Positions 8,458-18,059 are shown, counted from the stretch's first letter. The stretch: 46,691 nt of DNA from Nostoc sp. JL34 (GCF_017114945.1 NZ_JABXKQ010000013.1:1-46691); one strand, 5' to 3'. The notes: generated by a model not told the origin, from the letters alone. Made by a program: numbers and translations.

Positions 8458-8831
8458 TCGCCGGAATCGTTAACGCGGATTTTGAACCGATTATTTCACT
8501 TTCAGTTTGTGGTTCCGATGGCAAAATTTACACACAAGATGCGATTGTGGACACAGGCTTTAACGGTTGGCTTTCACTGCCTCCAGATTTGATCGCTCAG
8601 TTGAATCTGAGATGGAAGAGGCGAGGACGAGCCATTCTTGGAGATGGGAGTGAATGCGTTTTCAATGTCTATGAAGCAGTTTTACTTTGGGATGAAGATA
8701 TTCTGACAATCCCGGTCGATGAGGCTGATTCAGAACCACTCGTCGGGATGTCCCTGATGGAGGGTTATCAGCTAATGGTGCAAGTATTTGAAGGCGGTCG
8801 CGTCGAACTCAGCAAAGTAAACACGGTCTAA
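8454..8831 (+). CDS. Clan AA (retropepsin-like) aspartic protease
   Basis: The 125-residue product carries the single aspartic-protease motif A-I-V-D-T-G-F-N-G at about residues 31-39, followed by LSLPPDLIAQLNL. LGDGSECVFNVYEAVLLW and EPLVGMSLMEGYQLMVQVFEGG complete a retropepsin-sized beta fold. Retropepsins are active as dimers that contribute one Asp each, so this protein is predicted to homodimerise. It overlaps the upstream partner gene by four bases. There is no signal peptide, so it should act in the cytosol. The substrate is unknown. Confidence 0.8.
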   Translation: MIAGIVNADFEPIISLSVCGSDGKIYTQDAIVDTGFNGWLSLPPDLIAQLNLRWKRRGRAILGDGSECVFNVYEAVLLWDEDILTIPVDEADSEPLVGMSLMEGYQLMVQVFEGGRVELSKVNTV

Positions 8832-8973
8832 ATTGCCCGTTGCACGCCGACCGTATTGAGTGAGGTAGAGAGGGAACGTTATCCTAAAGGAAGTAAGCTA
8901 CAGTTGATGTCTAAATTGCCGTCTAAAACTGTCTTTATTTTTGAAGAATTATTTTGACTTTTGAATTTACAAA

Positions 8974-10089
8974 ATGTACCGTTCTGGATACACGCTTCCC
9001 GTCTTTGCCTGCGCTGCTGCTGTTGCAGCTTTACACTGGTTACACGATCGCAAACCCCTAAGCATAGCATCTGTAGATTTGATTGAACCCGCTCAAATCG
9101 CAGAAATCCCCATTGAACAGGTAGCAGGATTATCTGAGAATACAGCTTTAGCGATCGCTCGCAGCGATCCTGGTGATAATCTCGATTTGACTAAAGATAC
9201 ACCGATTTGGGCGCTGGTGGAATGGCGCGAACAGGGTGATGATGCTGTAATTATTAAAGGTGGGGAAGGGATTGGTAGGCAATTAAACGCTGATGACAAG
9301 CCGGCTATTTATGCTTACGCCCAAAGGCTGTTGCAAGAGAATTTACAACGGATACTAGCACCGGGGGAAAAAATTACGGTGACGATTATTTTACCCGAAG
9401 GGCGATCGCTAGCTATTCGCACTTCAAATTCTGCTTTTGGTGTGGTTGAAGGACTTTCCCTTTTAGGCACAACTGGCATTTCTCAACCCTTAAGTACACC
9501 AGATCAGCTTGCAGTTTTTCGGGCGGAATTACAAAATAAAGCCAGTCGTTTTGAAACTTTAGTATTCTGTATCGGGGAGAATGGCCTAGATTTGGCGCGT
9601 AAACTAGGGATTAATCCTGAACAATTGGTCAAAACTGCTAACTGGCTTGGCCCAATGTTAGTAGAAGCTGATGTGTTGGGCGTGAAAAAAATCTTATTAT
9701 TTGGCTATCACGGTAAGCTGATGAAACTAGCCGGAGGGATTTTTCACACCCATCACTACTTGGCTGATGGACGCCGGGAAATTTTGGCAGCGCACTGTGC
9801 GATCGCAGGTTTAAAATCACCAGATATCCAAGCTGTGTTTAATAGTACAACTGCTGAAGCAGCACTAACACACCTAAAATCCATAGATGCTGCAACTGGT
9901 AGTGATTGGGTAAATCAAGTTTACAGTGCGATCGCCGAAACTATCGATGTTCGTTCCCAAGAATATATCCAAAGTCATAGCGAAAGCGGCACAAAAGTAA
10001 CAGTCTGTGGCTCGATTCTCTTCGATCGCGATCGCAAAATTATCGTGAAGAGTAAAACTGCTGGCCTGTTGATGGGAAAATTATGTTAA
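8974..10089 (+). CDS. cbiD: Cobalt-precorrin-5B C1-methyltransferase
   Basis: CbiD methylates C-1 of the corrin ring in the anaerobic (early cobalt insertion) route to cobalamin. The 371 residues match the family. Recognisable parts are RSGYTLPVFACAAAVAAL at the N-terminus and a glycine-rich VFCIGENGLDLARKLG. The C-terminal ILLFGYHGKLMKLAGGIFHTHHYLADGRRE block is typical of CbiD. The N-terminal 'RSGYT..ACAAAVAAL' corresponds to the R-x-G-x-T/T-G-x-C-A-A-A segment of other CbiDs. I see no cobalamin riboswitch in the 140 bases upstream. guaA follows on the same strand after 228 bases. Confidence 0.93.
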   Translation: MYRSGYTLPVFACAAAVAALHWLHDRKPLSIASVDLIEPAQIAEIPIEQVAGLSENTALAIARSDPGDNLDLTKDTPIWALVEWREQGDDAVIIKGGEGIGRQLNADDKPAIYAYAQRLLQENLQRILAPGEKITVTIILPEGRSLAIRTSNSAFGVVEGLSLLGTTGISQPLSTPDQLAVFRAELQNKASRFETLVFCIGENGLDLARKLGINPEQLVKTANWLGPMLVEADVLGVKKILLFGYHGKLMKLAGGIFHTHHYLADGRREILAAHCAIAGLKSPDIQAVFNSTTAEAALTHLKSIDAATGSDWVNQVYSAIAETIDVRSQEYIQSHSESGTKVTVCGSILFDRDRKIIVKSKTAGLLMGKLC

Positions 10090-10317
10090 TTTATTATGAA
10101 TAATCGTAAACAATCCAAATAAATAATCCTTTAAGTAACCACTCTAGGGTAAGTTTATCGTTCTAATACCATCTCCGACTCAGGGACTAGACAAACGTAC
10201 ATAAACTCGCGTTTGTAAAGGCTCTCTATACCATTATCAGCCTGTCCAGGCTGAATAATAGCATCACCATAGACTACAAAGCATCTATCTATCCTTAACA
10301 GATATAACTCTCCCGTC

Positions 10318-11940
10318 ATGAATACAGCGGTGACTCTACCAACAGAACAAGCGCCCCAAACATTGGAAAATTTTGGGAGACTTGATCGCCAATTGATTGT
10401 AATTCTGGACTTTGGCTCTCAATATTCTGAGCTGATTGCCCGTCGCATCCGCGAGACTCAAGTATACTCGGAAGTTTTATCCTATCGCACTACTTCTGAA
10501 CAATTGCGCCAACTCAATCCTAAGGGAATCATCCTCTCAGGTGGCCCAAGTTCGGTTTATGGTGATAACGCTCCCCATTGTGACTCAGAAATCTGGAATT
10601 TGGGAATACCCGTTTTGGGTGTTTGCTATGGGATGCAGCTGATGGTAAATCAACTCGGCGGGGAAGTGGCAAAGGCTGATCGAGGTGAATACGGCAAAGC
10701 ATCATTATATATTGATGATCCCACAGATTTGCTCACTAATGTCGAAGATGGTACTACCATGTGGATGAGTCATGGAGACTCAGTTACTCAAATACCATCA
10801 GGGTTTGAATTGCTGGCACATACAGAAAATACACCCTGTGCTGCCATTGCCGACCACGAAAGGAAACTTTACGGCGTTCAGTTTCATCCAGAGGTGGTGC
10901 ATTCTGTTGGCGGTATTGCATTAATCCGTAATTTTGTCTACCATATCTGCGATTGCGAACCTACTTGGACAACAGCAGCTTTTGTCGAAGAGGCAATTCG
11001 AGAAATTCGCGCCAGAGTTGGCCAGAAGCGGGTGCTGTTGGCGCTGTCTGGGGGAGTGGATTCTTCTACCTTGGCCTTCTTGTTGTATAAAGCCATTGGT
11101 GACCAACTGACTTGCGTGTTTATCGATCAAGGCTTTATGCGAAAGTATGAGCCAGAGCGATTGGTAAAGCTGTTTCAAGAGCAGTTTCACATTCCTGTAG
11201 AGTATGTTAATGCTCGCGATCGCTTTTTAGCTACAATTACTGATATCACAGATCCTGAAGAAAAACGCCGCCGCATCGGACACGAGTTTATCAGTGTATT
11301 TGAGGAAACATCCAAGCGCCTCGGTCACTTTGACTATCTGGCTCAAGGGACTCTTTATCCAGATGTGATCGAATCTGCTGACACTAACGTTGACCCCCAA
11401 AGTGGTGAGCGGGTAGCGGTAAAAATTAAGAGCCATCATAATGTTGGTGGTTTACCCAAAGACCTACGATTTAAATTGGTAGAACCACTGCGGAAACTGT
11501 TTAAAGATGAAGTCCGTAAAGTTGGGCGTTCTATCGGTTTACCAGAAGAAATTGTCCAACGGCAACCTTTTCCTGGGCCTGGTTTGGCAATTCGCATCCT
11601 GGGGGAAGTCACATCTGAGCGGTTAAACATTTTGCGCGATGCCGATTTGATTGTCCGGCAAGAAATTAACCAACGCGGTATGTATCATGATTTCTGGCAA
11701 GCATTTGCTGTATTGCTGCCAATTCGTAGTGTTGGCGTTATGGGAGATCAACGGACTTACGCTTACCCGATTGTTTTGCGGATTGTCACCAGTGAAGATG
11801 GCATGACTGCTGATTGGGCGAGAGTGCCTTACGATGTTCTGGAAGTGATTTCCACTCGGATTGTGAATGAAGTGAAAGGGGTGAATCGGGTGGTTTATGA
11901 CATCACGTCTAAACCGCCTGGAACAATTGAATGGGAATAA
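10318..11940 (+). CDS. guaA: GMP synthase (glutamine-hydrolysing)
   Basis: GuaA converts XMP to GMP, using ATP and ammonia from glutamine. The N-terminal class I glutamine amidotransferase domain shows the nucleophile C103 in GVCYGMQ and the His-x-Glu pair H190/E192 in GVQFHPEV. The ATP-pyrophosphatase domain has the PP-loop LSGGVDSS at about 243-250. The C-terminal dimerisation domain ends in the family signature [14 protein letters not shown]. At 540 residues it is full length, with an extra N-terminal segment of about 25 residues before ILDFGSQYS, as in other Nostoc proteins. It lies downstream of cbiD. Confidence 0.98.
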   Translation: MNTAVTLPTEQAPQTLENFGRLDRQLIVILDFGSQYSELIARRIRETQVYSEVLSYRTTSEQLRQLNPKGIILSGGPSSVYGDNAPHCDSEIWNLGIPVLGVCYGMQLMVNQLGGEVAKADRGEYGKASLYIDDPTDLLTNVEDGTTMWMSHGDSVTQIPSGFELLAHTENTPCAAIADHERKLYGVQFHPEVVHSVGGIALIRNFVYHICDCEPTWTTAAFVEEAIREIRARVGQKRVLLALSGGVDSSTLAFLLYKAIGDQLTCVFIDQGFMRKYEPERLVKLFQEQFHIPVEYVNARDRFLATITDITDPEEKRRRIGHEFISVFEETSKRLGHFDYLAQGTLYPDVIESADTNVDPQSGERVAVKIKSHHNVGGLPKDLRFKLVEPLRKLFKDEVRKVGRSIGLPEEIVQRQPFPGPGLAIRILGEVTSERLNILRDADLIVRQEINQRGMYHDFWQAFAVLLPIRSVGVMGDQRTYAYPIVLRIVTSEDGMTADWARVPYDVLEVISTRIVNEVKGVNRVVYDITSKPPGTIEWE

Positions 11941-12663
11941 TCAAGTTTTGAGTTGACTTAACTAAGAAGCTCATCACTCTTTGCTATGCTTCAGATCCCT
12001 TGCAGTAGTTTAGATTCACATACAGTAGTCTACAAGTTAATCAGGTAAACCTTTTCAACTCAAGAGCCAGTTATAAAGCCTAGTACAGCACGGCGTAAAC
12101 CCCGGCTACCATCTCAATTAACCAGACAAGTTGCTCTGAGTAACTGCTTAGAGGTAGGCAAATTCCTGCCACAGTGTACTAGTATACTTCTGACTCTTGC
12201 TGTATTTCAAAATGGCAATGCCGACCTGACTAGTTTTAAGCTTCGGCATTGTCTATTTTTTTGAATTTTGGTGTACTTAAGAGCAAGAATGCCACAAAAT
12301 CTCGTATTTGCTAAATTTTAAGTAAACTTACTACTTTTAATTTTTAAAAGCCTTCATCAAAATCCAAACTTGTTAGTAATAAAGCAGTGAGTAATTAGCA
12401 AGATTATTATTGAACTCCAACTATTCGCTAAAGTTAATTTTTAAATGTAAAGTAATTGAAACACCAACATAATTTTATCCAGTCAATAATTATAAATGCC
12501 AACGAATAATGAACCATCAATTGGATGGTGGCTGAAAAAATTGAATTATTGTTTAGAAAAGTAGGCGCGATCGCAGTAAAATTACCAATGGTATGGTGAC
12601 AGAGAAAAAAACAAGCAGCTGATTATAAATACATTTCATTTGATCAACGTTAATGGAGATGTT
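11941..12663. other. Long intergenic region after guaA
   Basis: These 720 bases hold no credible open frame. A hairpin with T-run at 12216-12262 sits 275 bases past the guaA stop codon, leaving room for a long 3' UTR or a separate small RNA. The remainder is A+T-rich and presumably holds the promoter of the response regulator gene. Confidence 0.55.
12216..12262 (+). terminator. Intrinsic terminator
   Basis: CAATGCCGA (12216-12224) pairs perfectly with TCGGCATTG (12243-12251) around an 18-base loop, and seven T residues follow at 12256-12262. This is a good intrinsic terminator for guaA or for an unannotated small RNA between 11941 and 12262. Confidence 0.75.
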
Positions 12664-13068
12664 ATGGAACCTGCTCTTCCTCTTGCTGGCTTAAACATCC
12701 TCGTAGTTGATGATGATGAAGATAGCCGCTTTTATATTACTACCGTGTTGGAAGCTGATGGAGCTAGTGTCATGGCAGTTGCATCGGCAGGAGTAGCATT
12801 GAAAGTACTACCTGAGTTGCAACCAGATGTCTTGATTTGTGATATTGCTATGCCTGATGAAGATGGCTACACCCTTATCCGCAAGATCCGGGCGTTGAAG
12901 TCTGATATTTATGGAAAACTTCCCGCTATCGCCTTAACTGCCTATGGTGATAGCGAGTATCGTAGCCGTGCCCTGGAAGCAGGCTTTCAGACTCATGTAC
13001 CTAAACCAGTTGATCCAGGAGAATTAGTTGCGATCATTGCGGATTTGGTTGCTTTTTATAAGAGTTAA
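12664..13068 (+). CDS. Single-domain response regulator (CheY-like receiver)
   Basis: The 134-residue protein is a bare receiver domain. Acidic pocket residues lie in ILVVDDDED (D16, D17), the phospho-acceptor is D60 in LICDIAMPDEDGY, the switch threonine is in IALTAYGD and the conserved lysine is in VPKPVD. There is no output domain, so it should act by protein contact or as a phosphorelay intermediate. I chose the ATG at 12664 because GGAG lies six to nine bases before it. An in-frame TTG at 12640 is unlikely. No kinase is adjacent, so the partner is elsewhere. Confidence 0.9.
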   Translation: MEPALPLAGLNILVVDDDEDSRFYITTVLEADGASVMAVASAGVALKVLPELQPDVLICDIAMPDEDGYTLIRKIRALKSDIYGKLPAIALTAYGDSEYRSRALEAGFQTHVPKPVDPGELVAIIADLVAFYKS

Positions 13069-13656
13069 CACAAAACATGCAGTTATTTGTCGGTTGTTAT
13101 TTGTTATTTCCCTCATCATATTTTTTAAACGAAGAAATCAAGGTTATAGAACATCACTTTTGGTATAAGTATTTGGTTGTGAAAAAATGTTGGTAATAAG
13201 GGACTTCCAACAAATAGATTACCCAATCTTGTGGGGTGGGCATCTTGCCATTAGTGTCAACTTAAGGTTACAACCCATTTGTCAACGATAGGTTTTGTTA
13301 GGAAGGAAGTATAAAGGTGAACTTTTTTCTGACTTTTATACGCAAGCTGGGAGTGATGCTAATAAACAAAGCATTAATAGTCCATGAAAAAGTTCGTTTT
13401 TTGTCCCTTGAAAACCGAATTTTTAAGCCTAAATGCTTACATCACTAGGATTATATCGAATTGTATTTAAAGATATTATGACGACCATCAGTAGTCTGTA
13501 TTTACTCTCAAGAACCGACCAGCTTAATGAGTGTTATTTACTGGCTGATAAAGATAAAGAAGCTCATGATTTATTCGGAAAATGGTCAAAATTTGCGGAG
13601 CGAAATCTGAACTCTTTCCACCTCAGATTTCCATGCGACACCAAATAGCTATTATC
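13069..13656. other. Intergenic stretch with possible degenerate coding sequence
   Basis: Between the response regulator and the TetR gene lie about 590 bases. Short frames are present (for example SDFYTQAGSDANKQSINSP near 13327-13384, and a 71-residue frame at 13433-13648), but they are interrupted or have no ribosome site. I match none of them to a family. They could be remnants of a transposase, which I cannot confirm. Confidence 0.4.
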
Positions 13657-14271
13657 TTACTTGGGCCAAGCTTGCAAGGCTGTCTCAACAACCCGCAGTA
13701 GTTCCGTTCGGGTGGCTCCGGTTGCCGCTAGGACTGACATTCCACAATTGACCGTCACAACAAAGCGGGCAAGAGCGGCTGGATCGGAATTAGCTGGCAA
13801 GTCCCTCTCCGAAATCGCCTGCTCGAAACGCTTACGCAGAGAGGCTTCACTTGATGCTCGGCGTGCGGACAATTCCTGCCGGATTGGATCGGCTGGATCT
13901 CCACATGAAAGCGTGCCATGAACCCAGAGACATCCCGGTGGATTGCGCGGATCGGTTCCCAAGTCAACGATCCCGTGCATCATCCGCTCGGCTACCTGAC
14001 GCGCAGTCGGCTCTTTGAGAGCCTCACGGAGATAGGCTGACGGCCCATCGGTATAGCGATCAAGCACTTTGCGGAATAGAGATTCCTTGTTGCCAAAAGC
14101 GGCGTAGAGGCTAGGACGATTAATGCCCATAGCCTCCGTCAGATCCGAGAGAGATGTGCCCAGATAGCCCTTGCGCCAGAACACATACATTGCACGATCG
14201 AGCGCCTCATCGGTATCGAACTCGCGGGGCCGGCCCATCGCCGCAGTGGTTTTTTCCTGTTTCATACTCAT
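13657..14271 (-). CDS. TetR/AcrR-family transcriptional regulator
   Basis: This is a 204-residue regulator with the N-terminal helix-turn-helix GRPREFDTDEALDRAMYVFWRKGYLGTSLSDLTEAMGINRPSLYAAFGNKESLF, a strong TetR signature, here split by position: GRPREFD at about 13-19 and the recognition helix around INRPSLYAAF. The C-terminal ligand domain is of the kind found with DUF1956-like or TetR_C_33-type repressors (PPGCLWVHG, then TVNCGMSVLAATGATR). It is divergent from the SDR gene and separated from it by 84 bases, the classic layout of a local repressor. Its G+C-rich codons differ from neighbouring genes and suggest acquisition from a proteobacterium. Confidence 0.9.
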   Translation of the reverse strand: MSMKQEKTTAAMGRPREFDTDEALDRAMYVFWRKGYLGTSLSDLTEAMGINRPSLYAAFGNKESLFRKVLDRYTDGPSAYLREALKEPTARQVAERMMHGIVDLGTDPRNPPGCLWVHGTLSCGDPADPIRQELSARRASSEASLRKRFEQAISERDLPANSDPAALARFVVTVNCGMSVLAATGATRTELLRVVETALQAWPK

Positions 14272-14286
14272 CAGTATAATAGTTTC

Positions 14287-14315
14287 TTGACAGGCTTGCC
14301 CCTATGCCTTATATC
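14287..14315 (+). promoter_or_regulatory. Candidate promoter and operator for the SDR gene
   Basis: TTGACA (14287-14292) lies 17 bases before TATATC (14310-14315), a reasonable sigma-70 pair reading towards the SDR gene at 14356. An imperfect palindrome centred on CATG follows (near 14320-14334) and could be the TetR operator. The operator part is inference. Confidence 0.45.
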
Positions 14316-14355
14316 TATACCATGCGATACAAAATTGTAATAACAAAAGAATACT

Positions 14356-15102
14356 ATGAGCACCAAAAAACTTACAGGTAAGGTGGCATTGGTAACAGGC
14401 GGCTCACGCGGTTTGGGGGCGGCGATCGCTAAACGTCTCGCGCAGGATGGCGCAGCTGTTGCCCTCACCTACACTAGCTCGCCGCAAAAAGCCGATGAAG
14501 TGGTGCTTGCGATCGAAGCAGCAGATGGACGAGCTTTGGCTATCCGCGCTGACAGTGCCAATGTTGAAGCTGTGAAGAACGCTGTCACCGAGACTGTGAA
14601 AGCCTTTGGTCGTCTAGATATCCTTGTAAACAACGCGGGGGTCGCCACTTTAGCCCCGATCGATCAATTCTCACTGGATGATTTTGACCGACTGATTGCG
14701 GTTAATGTTAAGGGCGTATTTGTGGCGACTCAGGAGGCTGTCCGCCACATGGGCGAGGGCGGACGGATCATCATGATCGGCAGCGTCAACAGCGACATTA
14801 TGCCTTTTGCTGGTGGTTCCGTCTACGCTTTGACCAAGGGTGCGATCGCTAGTTTTACACGCGGTCTTGCCCGCGATCTCGGCCCTCGTGGCATCACGGT
14901 GAACAATATCCAACCCGGCCCAGTGGACACCGACATGAACCCAGCAGAGGGTTCCTTTGCCGACACCATGAGAAGCATGATCGCCCTTCAGCGCTACGGC
15001 CGGAGTGAAGAAGTCGCCGACATGGTTTCCTATCTCGCCAGTGCAGAAGCCGGTTTTGTGACCGGTGCGAGTCTGAAAATTGATGGCGGCTTCGCAGCCT
15101 GA
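14356..15102 (+). CDS. SDR-family NAD(P)-dependent oxidoreductase
   Basis: This 248-residue classical short-chain dehydrogenase/reductase has the cofactor motif TGGSRGLGAAIAK near residue 14, the structural NNAG, and the catalytic Ser143 (IGSVNS), Tyr157 and Lys161 (VYALTKG). It ends with the usual GASLKIDGGFAA. It resembles 3-oxoacyl-ACP reductase-like enzymes that act on ketones or quinones, and the real substrate cannot be deduced. Codon use is richer in G+C than in most of the window, like the divergent TetR gene, so the two were probably acquired together. The regulator presumably senses a substrate or toxic carbonyl and derepresses this gene. Confidence 0.9.
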   Translation: MSTKKLTGKVALVTGGSRGLGAAIAKRLAQDGAAVALTYTSSPQKADEVVLAIEAADGRALAIRADSANVEAVKNAVTETVKAFGRLDILVNNAGVATLAPIDQFSLDDFDRLIAVNVKGVFVATQEAVRHMGEGGRIIMIGSVNSDIMPFAGGSVYALTKGAIASFTRGLARDLGPRGITVNNIQPGPVDTDMNPAEGSFADTMRSMIALQRYGRSEEVADMVSYLASAEAGFVTGASLKIDGGFAA

Positions 15103-15162
15103 TTCGGCGACCACACAACGACAGGGTAATACTCTGATTGCAAGCTAATGAAAGCCTAGTAG

Positions 15163-15209
15163 GTAGTAAGCACTGAAGTGCTTAACATAAGGACTAAAGT
15201 CCTTACTAC
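15163..15209. repeat. Double stem-loop repeat, copy 1
   Basis: The element is bounded by GTAGTA and TACTAC and contains two small hairpins in series: GCACT..AGTGC and AAGGACT..AGTCCTT. A close copy lies 20 kb away at 35353-35401. Confidence 0.8.
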
Positions 15210-15372
15210 AAACTTATTTACCCAGGAAAAAATACTTGTCTTGCCAGACTAACGAATTACCCGCAGTGTTACTGGTGGTCTTTGAAGAAGACACTAGAAA
15301 CTATCAGAGTGCGATTCAGACCCCTTCTTCCGGTAATATAAGTACTTATCAAGAAGTTTTAATAAAAAAAAT

Positions 15373-15726
15373 ATGTCTTCAATTCCTTTAACATTGAACT
15401 TAATTGAAGGTTCAGTCTCTTTCAGTTTTTCACCCCAAGCAGCACGAGAATTAAAGACAGCGACGGATCAACTAATGGAACGCCTAAAAGCGATCGCTGC
15501 TAAACCCACTCCTGGCGGCGGTAGAGTCACTCCCCAGCCTCCCCTGGAATATCGTTATACGGGTGAAGTATTTTTAGAAATTTTCTGTAATCCTAATATC
15601 TGGCCAACGCCCTTCGCAGCCAAAGTTTTGCTGACTGTCCGCAACGTCAACATCCGCTTGACTACTGAAGCTGAACTTACTCGCATCATTGAAGACATTA
15701 ATCAGTATTTAGAGCAAGTAGGATAA
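15373..15726 (+). CDS. Conserved hypothetical protein
   Basis: The 117-residue protein starts MSSIPLTLNLIEGSVSFSF at an ATG. It has a helical segment (AARELKTATDQLMERLKAIAAK), a proline/glycine-rich linker (PTPGGGRVTPQPPLEY), a beta-rich stretch (GEVFLEIFCNPNIWPTPFAAKVLLTVRNVNIRL) and a final helix (AELTRIIEDINQYLEQVG). I do not recognise a named family, although proteins of this shape occur in other Nostocales. There is no signal or membrane segment. Its function is unknown. Confidence 0.7.
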   Translation: MSSIPLTLNLIEGSVSFSFSPQAARELKTATDQLMERLKAIAAKPTPGGGRVTPQPPLEYRYTGEVFLEIFCNPNIWPTPFAAKVLLTVRNVNIRLTTEAELTRIIEDINQYLEQVG

Positions 15727-16251
15727 TAGTTCATCCGATTTTTCTATGCTTTCCGAGATTTTTTCAGAAAAAATACTATACAAATGTTGGATTTGGTGAA
15801 GGTTCAGTCGGTTGCAGGCAGAGGTTCGCTTTATTGTCACAACTGGTGTTGGTTAGCCCGACTAAGCAAACTTTTTAAGACGGATTTTGGCTTTGGACAG
15901 AAAGCAGATTATCGCTTACTTGAGGGAAGCGATGCAATAAATTGCTAGTCAAAAGTGAAGTTCCTACATTTCTATCGGATCGATGTAGGAACCTCACAGA
16001 ATTTACATACTAAACTCAAGCGGTGACATCAGACATATAGAAAAAATGGTGATGATGCCTTCTTTAACTTGAAAAGTTGTATAAATTCAGACTCTAATGC
16101 TTCTGTGTTAATGAAAAACGCAAGATTCTCTATGGGGCAATGCTCATCAAAAACCAGAGATTATCCCCCAGATTGGGCGTCGAATCGTTGATGGTGACAT
16201 CCACACATCGAAAATAAGCTCCCAATCCAAATCCGAAATCAAACAATTGAT
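15727..16251. other. Intergenic region with short coding-like remnants
   Basis: No intact gene is visible in these 525 bases. A 24-codon plus-strand frame near 15869-15946 reads like the end of a protein (LALDRKQIIAYLREAMQ then stop) but has a stop codon directly before it, so it is at best a gene remnant. Confidence 0.4.
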
Positions 16252-16488
16252 TTAGTCGTTGTCCCACTGTTCACGACCAATTAGGTCGCCAATGCGATCG
16301 CGTAACAAAAAGTCACATTTCTCTAATTCACATTCAACGCAAACCCACTCTCTCGCTGGAATGTATTGGCAGAGGGTATATATTGGCTGTTGTCGGCTAA
16401 TCATTCCCTTTTGCACCAGTCGGCGTGCTTCGTCTTGAATCACGTCTAGAGAGTAGTAATTGATAGAAGGCACCGTATTCACACTCAT
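16252..16488 (-). CDS. DUF4327-family protein
   Basis: This 78-residue cyanobacterial protein carries the block YSLDVIQDEARRLVQKG, then SRQQPIYTLCQYIPAREW and VCVECELEKCDFLLRDRIGDLIGREQW, which I recognise as DUF4327. Four cysteines are present, two of them in a VCVEC pair that could bind metal or be redox active. No function is established. The gene stands alone between two long intergenic regions. Confidence 0.8.
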   Translation of the reverse strand: MSVNTVPSINYYSLDVIQDEARRLVQKGMISRQQPIYTLCQYIPAREWVCVECELEKCDFLLRDRIGDLIGREQWDND

Positions 16489-17305
16489 GGTTTTTACTCA
16501 CAAATTAACACTTACGATAGTGTTCCCGTTAATAATTAGGAACAAACATTACAGAAATTAGACTTGTGGCTAGGATTTTGTAGTTTGCTATACGGAACTA
16601 TTTTTATTTTGACGCTACATATCCGGAAATTATCTCAAGAAATGTTAAGAAAGTCAACGAATCCTGACATTTCTCGAAAATCCGCTTTACAAAAAAAATT
16701 CCAAGTAGTTAACTTAACCTGCTTATCTAGCTGTATGACTTTGATGCCACAAGCCTGAAACTCTTGCCATTACTGTCTTTAGGCAAGATTTAGTGGGCGG
16801 GAAGAATTTATATCGCAATCGCTTACATATCAAATAATCACCTTAAAACTTGATCTAGAACTACTGGTATTTATCTAAGGGTAAACAACACAAGAATATT
16901 TGTCAGAACCCACAGTATAAACTGTTACAAAATATAACAGCGAGAATATACTACGAAAGCTTTTACCCTAGCATCTATTAACATTTTTTTAAGCAAATCC
17001 GCAATTACTTAGGTTAATTTCAGCACTCATATTAAACAGTTTTCCTTAGATAAACATCTGTAAGAAGGTGGAGTCAAAGAATTCCAAATAAAAAAATACC
17101 CAATTGCTGTGGAAGCAGAGGCAAAGGGAGAATACTAGATTAAAGATGAAAGCTAAGACAAACAGAAAGCGTATATATGCAACTACTGAATCCCTAAATT
17201 AGGTTATGGTCACATTAAAACAGACGCGATCTCGTCACGTCTGTAAACTGTTTGGCGGATTTGCTGAGATTAATTGTTCTGAATTTACATTGTTGTTTTA
17301 GTTAC
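16489..17305. other. Long A+T-rich intergenic region
   Basis: More than 800 bases separate DUF4327 from rbfA. I see one hairpin that probably terminates rbfA (17220-17244) and no gene. A 64-residue open frame at 16564-16758 has no ribosome site and no family resemblance. Confidence 0.5.
17220..17244 (-). terminator. rbfA: Probable terminator of rbfA
   Basis: ACAGACG and CGTCTGT form a perfect 7-bp stem. On the minus strand the hairpin is followed by TTTTAATG. It lies about 60 bases beyond the rbfA stop codon. Confidence 0.6.
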
Positions 17306-17725
17306 TTATTCGGAGAATTCTTCATCATTTTGATTGGTACTGTCTTCTACTGCTACCAGATTTTCTGGGGGACGCTCATGGTTAAGTTGATTTAGCAGTG
17401 CCAGTACCTTATTACCGCGTTCTATGGAGCGATCTTCGAGGAATATTACCTCTGGTGTCCGACGTAGCCTTACCCGCGCCCCAAGTTCGCTGCGGACGTA
17501 ACCTGTGGCCGACTTCAAGCCTGCCATTGTTTCTACCTTAGCTTCATCTGTACCATAGATGCTGACGTAGATTTTGGCGTGTTGGAGATCGCCAGAAACA
17601 TCAACATCAGTAACACTGACCATTCCAGTACCCACACGGTCATCCTTAATGCCGTTGAGCAGCATTTGGCTAACTTCCCGTTTGATCAGTTCAGCAACGC
17701 GGGAAACCCGACGATTTGTAGCCAT
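17306..17725 (-). CDS. rbfA: Ribosome-binding factor A
   Basis: RbfA binds the 30S subunit and assists late maturation of 16S rRNA, which matters most in the cold. The 139 residues show the single KH-like fold of the family: [28 protein letters not shown], then [22 protein letters not shown] and [20 protein letters not shown]. The short acidic tail ([12 protein letters not shown]) is a usual variable end. The gene follows the DUF751 gene on the same strand after 127 bases. Confidence 0.97.
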   Translation of the reverse strand: MATNRRVSRVAELIKREVSQMLLNGIKDDRVGTGMVSVTDVDVSGDLQHAKIYVSIYGTDEAKVETMAGLKSATGYVRSELGARVRLRRTPEVIFLEDRSIERGNKVLALLNQLNHERPPENLVAVEDSTNQNDEEFSE

Positions 17726-17852
17726 AAAAATTTCGCCTCATCACAGAGGTTGTACGACAAAAAAATATAGATGTAAGTTGGGTAGACAGTACTTAGCGGG
17801 AGCAACGCCAAGAGCAACCGTCTGTGGGGCATAGCCCGGATATAGCGCTAGT

Positions 17853-18059
17853 CTAGATTGTACTCAAGCCCAGCATTGCCCGTAGAGTGAAAGTAAGGAA
17901 GACTAGGCTGCTCACAAATAAACCCAAGATAGCGATCAAGGTGATAGGGCGTTTCAACAGTGGCACGAATGGCGCGAAGGTGTTTAGAAACAAGCCTAAG
18001 ACGATCGTAATTAAGTACCGGGGGTAGCGAAAGACGTTATCCCAAAATCCGTCAAACAT
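17853..18059 (-). CDS. DUF751 (Ycf33-like) membrane protein
   Basis: This 68-residue protein has two hydrophobic segments, YLITIVLGLFLNTFAPFVPLL and LIAILGLFVSSLVFLTFTLRAML, with the opening FWDNVFRYPRYL typical of DUF751. The family includes the plastid-encoded Ycf33 and is limited to oxygenic phototrophs, so a thylakoid role is likely but unproven. It lies upstream of rbfA in the same direction, an arrangement I remember from other cyanobacteria. Confidence 0.85.
   Translation of the reverse strand: MFDGFWDNVFRYPRYLITIVLGLFLNTFAPFVPLLKRPITLIAILGLFVSSLVFLTFTLRAMLGLSTI

Noticed and set aside
8832..8973. Cobalamin riboswitch before cbiD
   Set aside because: Only about 140 bases are available and I see no B12-box-like GCCACTG motif.
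13433..13648. 71-codon open frame upstream of the TetR gene
   Set aside because: It has no ribosome site and no recognisable family. Codon use looks random.
14671..15118. Open frames on the minus strand inside the SDR gene
   Set aside because: They are shadows produced by the G+C-rich codons of a clear SDR gene on the other strand.
16564..16758. 64-codon open frame
   Set aside because: It has no support beyond being open. Its hydrophobic start is explained by A+T-rich sequence.
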